Shown here piece by piece: positions 42,956 through 51,566 of a stretch of DNA of 64,000 bases. Positions within the stretch are counted from its first letter, which is position 1. Every line of letters begins with the position of its first letter. The position numbers and the translations under genes were made by a program. The stretch is from Burkholderia savannae (GTDB lineage: Bacteria > Pseudomonadota > Gammaproteobacteria > Burkholderiales > Burkholderiaceae). Under the pieces are notes generated by a model. It saw only the letters and a program-made list of their open reading frames with translations. It made no database searches and was not told where the DNA came from. The stretch is taken from contig NZ_CP013417.1 in assembly GCF_001524445.2 (NCBI RefSeq), positions 2,232,001-2,296,000 on the forward strand, read 5' to 3'.

Positions 42956-45001
42956 TCAGTACTGCAAGCCGAAGCCGCGCGAATAGCGCAGCGGCCCCGT
43001 CGATCCGTCCGCGTTCAGCGCATGCACCGCGACCGGCAGCTTGCCGACCGGCCGCTCGACGCCCAGCATCGCGTCGACGGCGGCGAACAGCGACGGGCCG
43101 CGCAGCCCGCCTTCGTAGCCGTAGTACGCGTACGTCGCGAGCGCCGCGTCCGCGACGTCGTCGTAGCTGATCACGTCGTACGGCGCACGCATCGTCACGT
43201 GAATCACGGTCTTGCGCCGCGCCTTCGCGTAATCCATCGCGTCGCGCATCTGCTGCGCCTCGTTCGGCACCGCGACGGCGAGCACGCTGCGGCGCGCGCG
43301 GACATCCGCGCCCGCCCCCGCGCCCGCGTCGACGTGATCGAAGATCACCGAGCCCGCCTCCTCGCCGTTCGCGGGCGCCGTCTGCCGCATCAGCGCGGGC
43401 GCGGGCGGCACGATGCGCGCGCTCGGATCGCCGTTGTGCTCGACGGGCGTGACGCCCGTCGACAGCGTGCCGACGATCACGACATCCGCCGCGTCGATCG
43501 CCTGCTGCTGCTCGGGCCACGTGATCGCGCTCAGCTTCGCGCCCGTCACGAGCGGATGGCCGAGCTCGGCGAAACGGCGCCGCATCGCCTCCGCCTGCTC
43601 GCCCCACGGCGTCAGGATGAAGATGCGCCGGCCTTGCGCCTGCAGCGGCAGCGTGCCGTTCTCGTTGCGCAGCAGCGTGATCGACTTGCGCGCGATGTCG
43701 CGCTCGACCGCGCGATGCGCGGGCCCGCCGATCGACGCCAGTTCGTCGATCGGCCTGCCGCGGTCCGCCGCGACGATGCCGTTGCGCAGCTTGGTCAGCA
43801 CGATCCGGCGCACCGAGCGATCGAATTCGGCGCGGTCGATCCGGCCCGCATCGACGGCTGCCGCGACGCGATCGACCAGCGCCGTCAGCCGGCCGGCGTC
43901 GGCCGCGGTGCGAAACTCGACGGGCATCAGCGCGATGTCGACGTCCGCCTGGAACACCTTGACGACCGCATCGTCCTCGTCGAAGAAATCGGCGATGCCC
44001 TTCATGTCGAGCGCGTCGGTGATCGTCACGCCCTGATAGCCGAATTCGCCGCGCAGGATGTCGTGCTGGATGCGTCGCGACATCGTCGCGGGCGCGATCA
44101 TCTGCTCGCCCGTGCGCGTCGCGACGCGCGTGTCGTCGAGCGACGGATACTGGATGTGCGCGGTCATGATCATGTCGGGCGCCTCGCCCGAGTCGATCGC
44201 CTGCCGGTACGGCGCGAGATCGATCGCGTACGCGTCGGCGCGCGACTTGATCACGACGGGCAGCCCGTAGTGCGAATCGGTGTCCGTGTCGCCGTGCCCC
44301 GGGAAATGCTTGAACGTGCCGATCACGCGCTCGCTCTTCATTCCCTGCACCATGCGCCGGCCGAGCAGGCCGATCGTCGCCGGATCGTCGCCGAACGAGC
44401 GCACGTTGATGACGGGGTTGAGCGGATTGCTGTTCACGTCGACATCCGGCGCGAAGTTCACGTTGAAGCCGACCGCCGCGATCTCCGCCGCGAGCACGCG
44501 GCCCATGTCGTATGCGAGCCGGTCGTCCTTCGTCGCCTCGTAGGCCGCGCCGAGCGCCATGTTGCCGGCGAACGCCGTCGCCTCCACGCGCGGCAGGCGG
44601 AACACGTTGCCGCCCTCCTCGTCGATGCCGACCATCAGGCCGACCGGGCTGTCGGCCGCGGGCGCCGCGCGGATTCCGTCGATCAGCCGGCGCGTCTGCT
44701 CGATGCCCGTCAGGTTGTTCGAGAACAGGATCACGCCGCCGATGCCGTTCTCACGCAACGCGTCGCGCGCGGCGTCGGGGAATTCGGTCATGCCGCTCGT
44801 GCAGGCCGGCTGCCCGTCCGGGCACCAGTACCGGAACGCCATCATGATCTTCTGGCCGACCTTCTGCCGGGTCGACATGCGCTCGACGATCGCGTCCGCG
44901 CGTGATTCGATCGTCGCGTCGTCGTCGCCCGACGAGCAGGCGCCGAGCGCCGCCGTCACCGCCAGCGCGACGGGGAAATGAACCAAGCTTTTCTTGCGCA
45001 T
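42956..45001 (-). CDS. glycoside hydrolase family 3 lipoprotein (beta-N-acetylhexosaminidase/glucosidase-like)
   Basis: A 681-residue exported GH3 enzyme. The leader MRKKSLVHFPVALAVTAALGAC ends in a lipobox-like LGAC. The catalytic barrel (about 35-390) has the NagZ-type motif KHFPGHGDTDTDSH and the probable nucleophile Asp329 in TITDALDM. A GH3 C-terminal domain follows (about 430-680: ARKSITLLRNENGTLPLQ). NagZ is about 340 residues and cytoplasmic; this protein is longer and exported, closer to two-domain GH3 enzymes. A role in cell wall or chitin oligomer turnover is likely. The frame extends 28 codons upstream, but the lipoprotein start at 45001 is preferred. It is divergent from an M15 peptidase gene. 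Confidence 0.9.
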   Translation of the reverse strand: MRKKSLVHFPVALAVTAALGACSSGDDDATIESRADAIVERMSTRQKVGQKIMMAFRYWCPDGQPACTSGMTEFPDAARDALRENGIGGVILFSNNLTGIEQTRRLIDGIRAAPAADSPVGLMVGIDEEGGNVFRLPRVEATAFAGNMALGAAYEATKDDRLAYDMGRVLAAEIAAVGFNVNFAPDVDVNSNPLNPVINVRSFGDDPATIGLLGRRMVQGMKSERVIGTFKHFPGHGDTDTDSHYGLPVVIKSRADAYAIDLAPYRQAIDSGEAPDMIMTAHIQYPSLDDTRVATRTGEQMIAPATMSRRIQHDILRGEFGYQGVTITDALDMKGIADFFDEDDAVVKVFQADVDIALMPVEFRTAADAGRLTALVDRVAAAVDAGRIDRAEFDRSVRRIVLTKLRNGIVAADRGRPIDELASIGGPAHRAVERDIARKSITLLRNENGTLPLQAQGRRIFILTPWGEQAEAMRRRFAELGHPLVTGAKLSAITWPEQQQAIDAADVVIVGTLSTGVTPVEHNGDPSARIVPPAPALMRQTAPANGEEAGSVIFDHVDAGAGAGADVRARRSVLAVAVPNEAQQMRDAMDYAKARRKTVIHVTMRAPYDVISYDDVADAALATYAYYGYEGGLRGPSLFAAVDAMLGVERPVGKLPVAVHALNADGSTGPLRYSRGFGLQY

Positions 45002-45121
45002 TTTCACCGAGTCCTTGCCGCGCGCATTCGCGGCATTTACGTCATTTGATTCGTGATCCGGAATTCCCTTCGGCTTTCGGTTCATCGGTACTCCGGAACT
45101 TCATGCATATCCATTCACTCT

Positions 45122-45142
45122 GAATTCGCATGCATCGAATTC
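45122..45142. promoter_or_regulatory. inverted repeat between divergent GH3 and M15 genes
   Basis: GAATTCG (45122-45128) and CGAATTC (45136-45142) are perfect complements around a CATGCAT centre that is itself self-complementary apart from its register. It lies 18 bases before the M15 ATG and about 120 bases from the GH3 start, a place where a shared operator could act. No regulator is encoded nearby. Confidence 0.4.
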
Positions 45143-45160
45143 GTCAAATCAGTGATCGAC

Positions 45161-46012
45161 ATGCGACTTCTGCCGCGAACATTCGCGCCGATTCGGCAGT
45201 GCGCGCAGCATAGCACGGCCCTTTTCACGCTGCTTTCGGTTTTCGGCACGACCAATGCGATTGCCGATATCAACCGAATCACGGCCGCGCAATGCGCGAA
45301 TATGCATGCCGAACGCGCAATGAGCGATCGTTCGCCGGTTCAATGCGGACGATTGAGAAACGTGTCGTTCGATTACGTGAATTTCGACGGCCAAACGCAA
45401 AAAGGCGAAGTCGTCGTGCTCGATGCGGTTGCCGAGCGCGTGCAGACGATCTTCAACACGCTCCGCCGGATGCGCTTCCCGCTGAACAAGGCCGTGCCGA
45501 TCGAGCGCTATCGCGGCGACGACGTCGCGTCGATGAACGACGACAACACGTCGGCGTTCAACTCGCGGCCCAAAACGGGCAGCGACGAGTGGTCGATGCA
45601 CGCGTACGGCGTCGCGATCGACGTCAATCCTTTGCGCAACCCGTACGTGTCGTTCGGCGGCGACGGCGGCGCGCGCGTGCTGCCCGAGTCCGCCGCGAAG
45701 GCGTCGATGAACCGGCTCGACGAACGGCCCGGCAAGCCGCCGAGGCCCGGCATGGCCGAGCGCGCCGTCGACGTGTTCGCGAACAACGGCTTCCTGCGCT
45801 GGGGCGGCTATTGGGACGACCCGATCGACTATCAGCACTTCGAAGTGGGCTCGCGCGCGCTCGTCGCGCAGATGGTCGGCGCGCCGCCCGATGAAGCGCG
45901 CGAAATGTTCGAGCGTTACGTCGCGTCGTATGCGGATTGCCTTACGGATACGACGCACGAGAATCATGCGGCGGCGCGCGCCGCGTGCGTCGAAGACGCG
46001 CTGCGCGAGTGA
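45161..46012 (+). CDS. M15-family D-Ala-D-Ala carboxypeptidase-like protein
   Basis: A 283-residue protein. The zinc site of the M15 (VanY/CwlK-like) peptidases is complete: His147 and Asp154 in SMHAYGVAIDVNP, and His226 in DPIDYQHFE. A hydrophobic segment at about residues 18-34 after MRLLPRTFAPIRQCAQ suggests an exported protein. It should cleave peptidoglycan peptides in the envelope. The ATG at 45161 is chosen; the frame is open for 36 more codons upstream, including a GTG at 45152. It is divergent from the GH3 gene, another probable wall hydrolase. Confidence 0.87.
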   Translation: MRLLPRTFAPIRQCAQHSTALFTLLSVFGTTNAIADINRITAAQCANMHAERAMSDRSPVQCGRLRNVSFDYVNFDGQTQKGEVVVLDAVAERVQTIFNTLRRMRFPLNKAVPIERYRGDDVASMNDDNTSAFNSRPKTGSDEWSMHAYGVAIDVNPLRNPYVSFGGDGGARVLPESAAKASMNRLDERPGKPPRPGMAERAVDVFANNGFLRWGGYWDDPIDYQHFEVGSRALVAQMVGAPPDEAREMFERYVASYADCLTDTTHENHAAARAACVEDALRE

Positions 46013-46054
46013 CGCCGGGCGGTGGCGTCGCGCAGCCCGCCCGTTGCGCGCGTC

Positions 46055-47425
46055 TCAGCGATTGCCGAGCGCCGGCTTCGCTTGCGCGTCGTAGCCGTCG
46101 GTGAGCGTGCCGAGGAACGCGATCACGTCCTTGATCTCCGCGTCGGTCATCGCGGGCGGATCGCCGCGCTTGCGGTCGAACGGCGGCTCGTCGTTCAGGT
46201 TCTTCCAGTAGCGCTTGGGCAAGTCGTCGAACTTCTGGACGACGCCGTTCTTCACCGGATAGAACTTCTCGGGATGCGTGTCGCGTTGCGCGTAGAAGCG
46301 CATCACGTCCTCGAGCGAGTGATAGATGCCGTTGTGGAAGAACGTCTTCTTCAGCGCGACGTTGCGCAGCGTCGGCGTGCGGAACAGCCCGCAGAACTCG
46401 TCGCGCCCCTTCAGGTCCCGGCGTTCGGGCCCGCATGCGCCGAGATCGCGGAACGCCGGATTCCGGTTCACGGCGAGCTCGCGATTGCGCGGCACGCCGA
46501 GCGCGATCAGGCCGAAATCGCTGAACTGCGGCGGCGTGCCGTCGAGTCCGCGCCGGCTCACGTGGCAGCTCGCGCAGTTGCCCTTCTTCTCGTCGTTGAA
46601 GACCTGCAGCCCGTGCAGCTCGGCGCTCGTGAGCTGCGCGCGGCCCGCCAGATAGGCGTCGTACTTGCTCGTGTACGGATAGAACACGTCGGGCGTCTGC
46701 TCGAACGTGCCGAGCGCCTGCAGCACCGCGTCGAACGTCGCGCGGTCGTCGTCGAGCACGCGCGAGCCGAACGCGCGGCGAAACGCGTCCGCGTACGGCG
46801 CGGCCCGCACCGCGCGCGCGACCTTCGCGGGCGTGCCGTTCATCTCGAACGGCGACGTGAGCGGCACGCGCGCCTGCTCCGCGCCGCTGTCGACGCGGCC
46901 GTCCCACGTGAGGCCGCCCGTCGGACCGGCGTCGACGCTCTCGTCGCCCTCGTCGTCCGACTCGTGATAGTGCTCGCTGAACGCGGGCACCTTCTGCAGG
47001 TACTTGAGCGTCGGCACCGCGCGAAAGCCCTGCTGGCGCAGATCGTCGCCGCCGAATTGCGCGGGCAGCGCGTTCGGCGGCCCGAACGCGTGCTGCGGGC
47101 TGTGACACGACGCGCACGCGAGCTTGCCGCTGCCCGACAGCGACGGATCGAAGAACAGCTGCCGGCCGAGCGCCGTCATCTGCGTCACCGCTTCGTACAC
47201 CTGCGCGCGCGTCTGCGGCCGGCGCTCGACGACGGCGGGCGCACCCGCCTGCGCGGCGGGCGCCGAAGCGGATACCGCAGCGGGCGCCGAAGCGCGCGTC
47301 TCGGCGGGGCCGTTCGCATCGCAGGCGGCGACGCTTGCCGCGAGCGCGGTCGCCGCCGCGAGCGTGCGCAGCGCGGCGAAGGTCGAACGATTCCGGGTGG
47401 CGTGTCGCAGCGGGCGGCGCATCAT
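46055..47425 (-). CDS. di-heme cytochrome c peroxidase (MauG/CcpA family), lipoprotein
   Basis: A 456-residue periplasmic redox protein with two CxxCH haem-binding sites, at 104-108 (CASCHS) and 284-288 (CASCHV). The leader ends in a lipobox-like VAAC with Cys35. Family motifs include LGRQLFFDPSLSGSGKLACASCH, TWDGRVDSG near 175 and FRTPTLRNVALKKTFFHNG near the C terminus. Such proteins reduce hydrogen peroxide or oxidise other partners. It is divergent from the AcpA-like phosphatase gene; the shared promoter region has Pho-box-like direct repeats, one set oriented toward this gene. Confidence 0.92.
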   Translation of the reverse strand: MMRRPLRHATRNRSTFAALRTLAAATALAASVAACDANGPAETRASAPAAVSASAPAAQAGAPAVVERRPQTRAQVYEAVTQMTALGRQLFFDPSLSGSGKLACASCHSPQHAFGPPNALPAQFGGDDLRQQGFRAVPTLKYLQKVPAFSEHYHESDDEGDESVDAGPTGGLTWDGRVDSGAEQARVPLTSPFEMNGTPAKVARAVRAAPYADAFRRAFGSRVLDDDRATFDAVLQALGTFEQTPDVFYPYTSKYDAYLAGRAQLTSAELHGLQVFNDEKKGNCASCHVSRRGLDGTPPQFSDFGLIALGVPRNRELAVNRNPAFRDLGACGPERRDLKGRDEFCGLFRTPTLRNVALKKTFFHNGIYHSLEDVMRFYAQRDTHPEKFYPVKNGVVQKFDDLPKRYWKNLNDEPPFDRKRGDPPAMTDAEIKDVIAFLGTLTDGYDAQAKPALGNR

Positions 47426-47461
47426 CGATTCGGCGGTGTCGAGTGGGAAAGGCGCGAGCGT

Positions 47462-47501
47462 ATGTCACGAGAATGACAAATCGATGACGATAAATCGACA
47501 G
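47462..47501 (-). promoter_or_regulatory. candidate PhoB-binding array facing the di-heme peroxidase gene
   Basis: Four heptamers start exactly 11 bases apart at 47462, 47473, 47484 and 47495: ATGTCAC, ATGACAA, ATGACGA, TCGACAG. Read on the minus strand the last three are TTGTCAT, TCGTCAT and CTGTCGA, close to the Pho-box half-site CTGTCAT with its 7-4-7 spacing. The array is 37-76 bases upstream of the peroxidase ATG and in its orientation. Confidence 0.55.
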
Positions 47502-47562
47502 CTGAACGAAAGCATTACAACATGTTGCTGTCAAACGCTCCTTACACAATCCGCGCAGCCGG

Positions 47563-47580
47563 CTGTCAAAGCACATTCAT
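47563..47580 (+). promoter_or_regulatory. candidate Pho box facing the phosphatase gene
   Basis: CTGTCAAAGCACATTCAT is two half-sites, CTGTCAA and CATTCAT, separated by four bases, as in the PhoB consensus CTGTCAT-N4-CTGTCAT. It lies 79 bases upstream of the AcpA-like phosphatase ATG in the same orientation. An isolated further CTGTCAA is at 47528. Confidence 0.55.
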
Positions 47581-47658
47581 GCCGCACGCCGCTTCGCGCG
47601 ACGCGCGCCGGCCGGCCCCTCGATACCCACACCCCTCGTGCGACAAGAGAGATAACGG

Positions 47659-49242
47659 ATGAACAAGCATTGGATTCGCGTGACGCCGATCGCGCTGGCG
47701 GCCGCCTTCGGCCTCACCGCGTGCGGCGGGGACGACGTCACGTCGCCCGGCCTGTCGGCAGTGAAGAACGTCGTCGTGATCTATGCGGAAAACCGCAGCT
47801 TCGACAACCTGTACGGCAACTTCCCCGGCGCGAACGGCCTGCAGAACGCGACGGCCGCGAGCGCGCAGCAGGCCGACCGCGACGGCACGCCGCTCGCGAC
47901 GCTGCCGAAGATCTGGAACGGCCTGACGGCGGCGGGCGTGTCGCCCGCGGTGACGGAGGCGATGACGGCGAACCTGCCGAACTCGCCGTTCGCCATCGAC
48001 GATCCGAACGGCTTCAACACGCCGATGAGCGTGACGACGCGCGACCTCGTTCACCGCTTCTACGAGAACCAGATGCAGATCGACGGCGGCAAGAACGACA
48101 AGTACGCCGCGTGGTCCGACGCGGGCGGCCTCGTGATGGGCCACTACACGGCCGATCCGTCGAAGCTGCCGCTCTGGAAGCTCGCGCAGCAATACACGCT
48201 CGCCGACAACTTCTTCATGGGCGCGTTCGGCGGCTCGTTCCTGAATCACCAGTACCTGATCTGCGCGTGCGCGCCGTATTACCCGAACGCCGACAAGAGC
48301 CCGGCCGCGAGCCAGATCTCGGTGGTCAACCCGGACGGCGTGACGCTCACGACGGCCGCGAATTCGCCCGCTTCCGCGCTGTCGGGCCCGCCGAAGTTCG
48401 TCAAATCGGGCGGCCTCACGCCGGATTTCTACGCGGTCAACACGATGCAGCCGCCGTATCAGCCGAGCGGCAACGCGGCCGCATCGGGCGGCGATCCGAA
48501 CCTCGCCGATCCGTCGAACCCGTCGACGCTGCCGCCGCAGACGCAGCAGAACATCGGCGACCTGCTGACGAACTCGGGCATCTCGTGGGCCTGGTACGGC
48601 GGCGCGTGGGGCGCGGCGCTGCAGGCCGCGCAAAGCAACACGTCGGGCGTGATCTACGGGCCGAACATGACCTCGCCGAACTTCCAGCCGCATCACCAGC
48701 CGTTCAACTATTACGCGAACCAGGCGCCCGGCAGCGCGAGCCGCGCGCAGCACCTGCTCGACGCCGGCTCGAACGGCACCACGCTCATCCAGGCGATCGA
48801 CGCGGGCAAGCTGCCGCAGGTCACGTTCTACAAGCCGCAGGGCAACCTGAACGAGCACCCGGGCTACACCGACGTCGCGTCGGGCGACCAGCACATCGCC
48901 GACGTGATCTCGCACCTGCAGAAGAGCCCTCAGTGGAACAACATGGTCGTGATCGTCACGTACGACGAGAACGGCGGCTTCTGGGATCACGTCGCGCCGC
49001 CGAAGGGCGACCGCTGGGGCCCGGGCACGCGCATTCCGGCGTTCGTCATCTCGCCGTTCGCGAAGCAAGGCTTCGTCGACCATACGCAATACGACACCGC
49101 GTCGATCCTGCGCTTCATCACGCGCCGCTTCTCGCTGCCGAAGCTCGCGGGCCTCAAACAGCGCGACGACGCGCTCGTCGCGAACGGCCTCAAGCCGATG
49201 GGCGACCTGACGAACGCGCTCACGCTGTCGACGGGCAACTGA
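47659..49242 (+). CDS. acpA: AcpA-like acid phosphatase / phospholipase C family phosphoesterase, lipoprotein
   Basis: A 527-residue exported phosphoesterase. The leader MNKHWIRVTPIALAAAFGLTAC ends in the lipobox LTAC (Cys22). VVVIYAENRSFDNLYGNFPG carries the Glu44-Asn45 pair that corresponds to metal ligands in Francisella AcpA, and IVTYDENGGFWDHVAPP holds the second metal-binding Asp cluster. The central part ISWAWYGGAWG is typical of the family. It should release phosphate from organic esters in the envelope. Candidate Pho boxes upstream fit phosphate-starvation control. A strong terminator follows. Confidence 0.9.
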   Translation: MNKHWIRVTPIALAAAFGLTACGGDDVTSPGLSAVKNVVVIYAENRSFDNLYGNFPGANGLQNATAASAQQADRDGTPLATLPKIWNGLTAAGVSPAVTEAMTANLPNSPFAIDDPNGFNTPMSVTTRDLVHRFYENQMQIDGGKNDKYAAWSDAGGLVMGHYTADPSKLPLWKLAQQYTLADNFFMGAFGGSFLNHQYLICACAPYYPNADKSPAASQISVVNPDGVTLTTAANSPASALSGPPKFVKSGGLTPDFYAVNTMQPPYQPSGNAAASGGDPNLADPSNPSTLPPQTQQNIGDLLTNSGISWAWYGGAWGAALQAAQSNTSGVIYGPNMTSPNFQPHHQPFNYYANQAPGSASRAQHLLDAGSNGTTLIQAIDAGKLPQVTFYKPQGNLNEHPGYTDVASGDQHIADVISHLQKSPQWNNMVVIVTYDENGGFWDHVAPPKGDRWGPGTRIPAFVISPFAKQGFVDHTQYDTASILRFITRRFSLPKLAGLKQRDDALVANGLKPMGDLTNALTLSTGN

Positions 49243-49643
49243 GCGCGCTACCGGATCACGACGACGCGACATCGCTTCATTGGGCGGCTTCGGCCGCCCT
49301 TTTTTTCGGCCCGCGCGCGGCGCACTCGGCGCGCCGCATCCGATCGGATGCAAGCATTCGCACGCGTGCGGCCGGGCGCGCACGGGACGCTCGCATGCGA
49401 TGCCGCGCGCCGCGATGTCCGCCGCCCGATTCATCGCGTGCGGCACTCCCGCGGCACTCCGGTGCCGATCTGCATCGATCCGCGCCGATCCGGCGCCGAT
49501 CCCGCACCATCCGCTCCGCCTGCCGCGCATTCCGGCCGCCGCCGCGCGCGCCGTCCGCCCTCGCGAACGCATGGCCCGCCGCGCGCCTCGTTTAGAATGC
49601 ACGCTCCCTTTCCGACCGTCCCTGCCATCCAAGCGAGACCGCC
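49243..49643. other. intergenic region between the phosphatase and fabV
   Basis: These 401 bases hold the phosphatase terminator at the left. At 49593-49598 TAGAAT is a possible fabV -10, but the hexamer 17 bases upstream does not look like a -35. No gene is seen. Confidence 0.5.
49282..49306 (+). terminator. intrinsic terminator after the phosphatase gene
   Basis: GGGCGGC (49282-49288) and GCCGCCC (49293-49299) form a perfect stem with a stable TTCG tetraloop, followed by seven T residues (49300-49306). A textbook rho-independent terminator 40 bases after the stop. Confidence 0.95.
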
Positions 49644-50837
49644 ATGATCATCAAACCGCGCGTACGCGGCTTCATCTGCGTCACCACCCATCCGGCCGGC
49701 TGTGCGGCGAGCGTGCGCGAGCAGATCGCCTACGTCGAGCGCGGCGGCCCGATCGGGCACGGGCCGAAGAAGGTGCTCGTGATCGGCGCGTCGACGGGCT
49801 ACGGGCTCGCCGCGCGCATCGCGGCCGCGTTCGGATCGGCGGCCGCCACGCTCGGCGTGTTCTTCGAGCGCGCGCCGGGCGACGCGAAGCCCGGCACCGC
49901 AGGCTGGTACAACAGCGCCGCCTTCCATGAAGAAGCGGCCGCGCGCGGCCTGTATGCGGCGAGCATCAACGGCGACGCGTTCTCCGACGAGATCAAGCAA
50001 AAGACGATCGACGCGATCAGGCGCGATCTCGGCCAGGTCGACCTGGTCGTCTACAGCGTCGCCGCGCCGCGCAGGACGCATCCGAAGACGGGCGAGACGT
50101 TCCAGTCGACGCTCAAGCCGATCGGCCGCGCGGTGCGGCTGCGCGGGATCGATACGGACAACGAGGCGATCAAGGAAACGCTGCTTCAGCCGGCGACGCC
50201 CGACGAGATCGCCGGCACGGTCGCCGTGATGGGCGGCGAGGACTGGCGGATGTGGATCGACGCGCTCGACGCGGCGGGCGTGCTCGCCGACGGCGCGAAG
50301 ACGACCGCGTTCACGTATCTCGGCGAGAAGGTCACGCACGACATCTACTGGAACGGCTCGATCGGCGAGGCGAAGAAGGACCTCGACCGCACCGTGCTCG
50401 CGATCCGCGACAAGCTCGCCTCGCGCGGCGGCGACGCGCGCGTGTCGGTGCTGAAGGCCGTCGTCACGCAGGCGAGCTCCGCGATTCCGATGATGCCGCT
50501 GTACCTGTCGCTGCTCTTCAAGGTGATGAAGGCGCGCGGCACGCACGAAGGCTGCATCGAGCAGGTCGACGGCCTGTTCCGCGACAGTCTCTACGGCGCG
50601 CATCCGCATGTCGACGCCGAAGGCCGGCTGCGCGCCGACGGGCGCGAGCTCGATCCCGCCGTGCAGGCGCGCGTGCTCGAGCTGTGGGACCAGGTGACGG
50701 ACGACAATCTGTACACGCTCGCCGATTTCGCCGGCTACAAGACCGAATTCCTGCGTCTGTTCGGCTTCGAGATCGACGGCGTCGATTACGACGCGCACGT
50801 CGACCCGAACGTGCGGATGGCGAATCTGATCGACTGA
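49644..50837 (+). CDS. fabV: trans-2-enoyl-ACP/CoA reductase FabV
   Basis: NADH-dependent reductase of the last step in fatty acid elongation. The 397-residue protein shows [21 protein letters not shown] (dinucleotide fold) and the FabV catalytic pair Tyr235-x8-Lys244 in [11 protein letters not shown], identical in numbering to the characterised Burkholderia mallei FabV. Segments [18 protein letters not shown] at the start and [20 protein letters not shown] near the end are family-typical. FabV enzymes are refractory to triclosan, a known trait of this class. It is a single-gene unit. Confidence 0.96.
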   Translation: MIIKPRVRGFICVTTHPAGCAASVREQIAYVERGGPIGHGPKKVLVIGASTGYGLAARIAAAFGSAAATLGVFFERAPGDAKPGTAGWYNSAAFHEEAAARGLYAASINGDAFSDEIKQKTIDAIRRDLGQVDLVVYSVAAPRRTHPKTGETFQSTLKPIGRAVRLRGIDTDNEAIKETLLQPATPDEIAGTVAVMGGEDWRMWIDALDAAGVLADGAKTTAFTYLGEKVTHDIYWNGSIGEAKKDLDRTVLAIRDKLASRGGDARVSVLKAVVTQASSAIPMMPLYLSLLFKVMKARGTHEGCIEQVDGLFRDSLYGAHPHVDAEGRLRADGRELDPAVQARVLELWDQVTDDNLYTLADFAGYKTEFLRLFGFEIDGVDYDAHVDPNVRMANLID

Positions 50838-50933
50838 TTCGCGAATCGGGCAGCCGCCTCTTCGCACGGCGCCAGGCCCGGCGCCCCCGGCATCGGCATC
50901 GCGCGATGCGATGCCTGCGTCCCTGCGCGCCCG

Positions 50934-51566
50934 TCACACGAGCCCGTTCTCCGACGCGTACATGAACAGATCGACGTCGGACTTCAGCCCGAGCTTGCCC
51001 ATCGCATTGTGCTTGTGCGTGCTGACCGTCTTGATGCTGCGGCCATAGCGGTGCGCGATGTCGGTCATCGTCATGCCGGTCGCGCAGAGGCGCACGACCT
51101 CGATCTCGCGCGGGCTCAGCTGCGGCGGCGCGTCCGTCGCGCGCATCGCGAGCCCGCTCGCCGCGCCCGCGTGCGTGCCGACGAATGTCCGCCCCTGGCA
51201 CACGGCGGCGAGCGCGCGCGGCAGCTCGTCGAGGTCGCCCCGCTTGCTCAGCACCGCGAGCGCGCCCGCCTGGCGCATCGTGCGCATCAGCACCGGGTTG
51301 TCGAGCATCGTCAGAACGATCACGCGCACCGAAGGATGGCCGTCGCGGATCGCGGTCAGCATCGCGAGGCCGTCCGCGGCCGGCTGGTCGGGCATCGCGA
51401 AATCGGTGATGACGATGTCGCACGGCGTGGCCGCGAGCCGCGCGAGCAGCCCCGCCGGATCGTGCGCCTCGCCGACGATCGACACGTCGGCCATGTCCGC
51501 CAGCATGTGACGCACGCCCAACAGCACGAGCGGATGGTCGTCCGCGATCAACACTTGAACGCTCAT
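50934..51566 (-). CDS. RcsB-like NarL/FixJ-family response regulator
   Basis: A 210-residue regulator. The receiver domain spans residues 1-120, with acidic residues DD at 9-10 in VLIADDHPLV, the phospho-acceptor Asp in IVITDFAMPDQP near 55, and SKRGDLDE bearing the conserved Lys. The LuxR-type helix-turn-helix (about 145-205: LSPREIEVVRLCATGMTMTDIAHRYGRSIKTVSTHKHNAMGKLG) closely resembles the RcsB DNA-binding domain. Its ATG immediately follows the TAA of the hybrid kinase gene, so the two are coupled, and it is the last gene of the block that follows the Csu pilus operon. It may regulate that operon. Confidence 0.93.
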   Translation of the reverse strand: MSVQVLIADDHPLVLLGVRHMLADMADVSIVGEAHDPAGLLARLAATPCDIVITDFAMPDQPAADGLAMLTAIRDGHPSVRVIVLTMLDNPVLMRTMRQAGALAVLSKRGDLDELPRALAAVCQGRTFVGTHAGAASGLAMRATDAPPQLSPREIEVVRLCATGMTMTDIAHRYGRSIKTVSTHKHNAMGKLGLKSDVDLFMYASENGLV

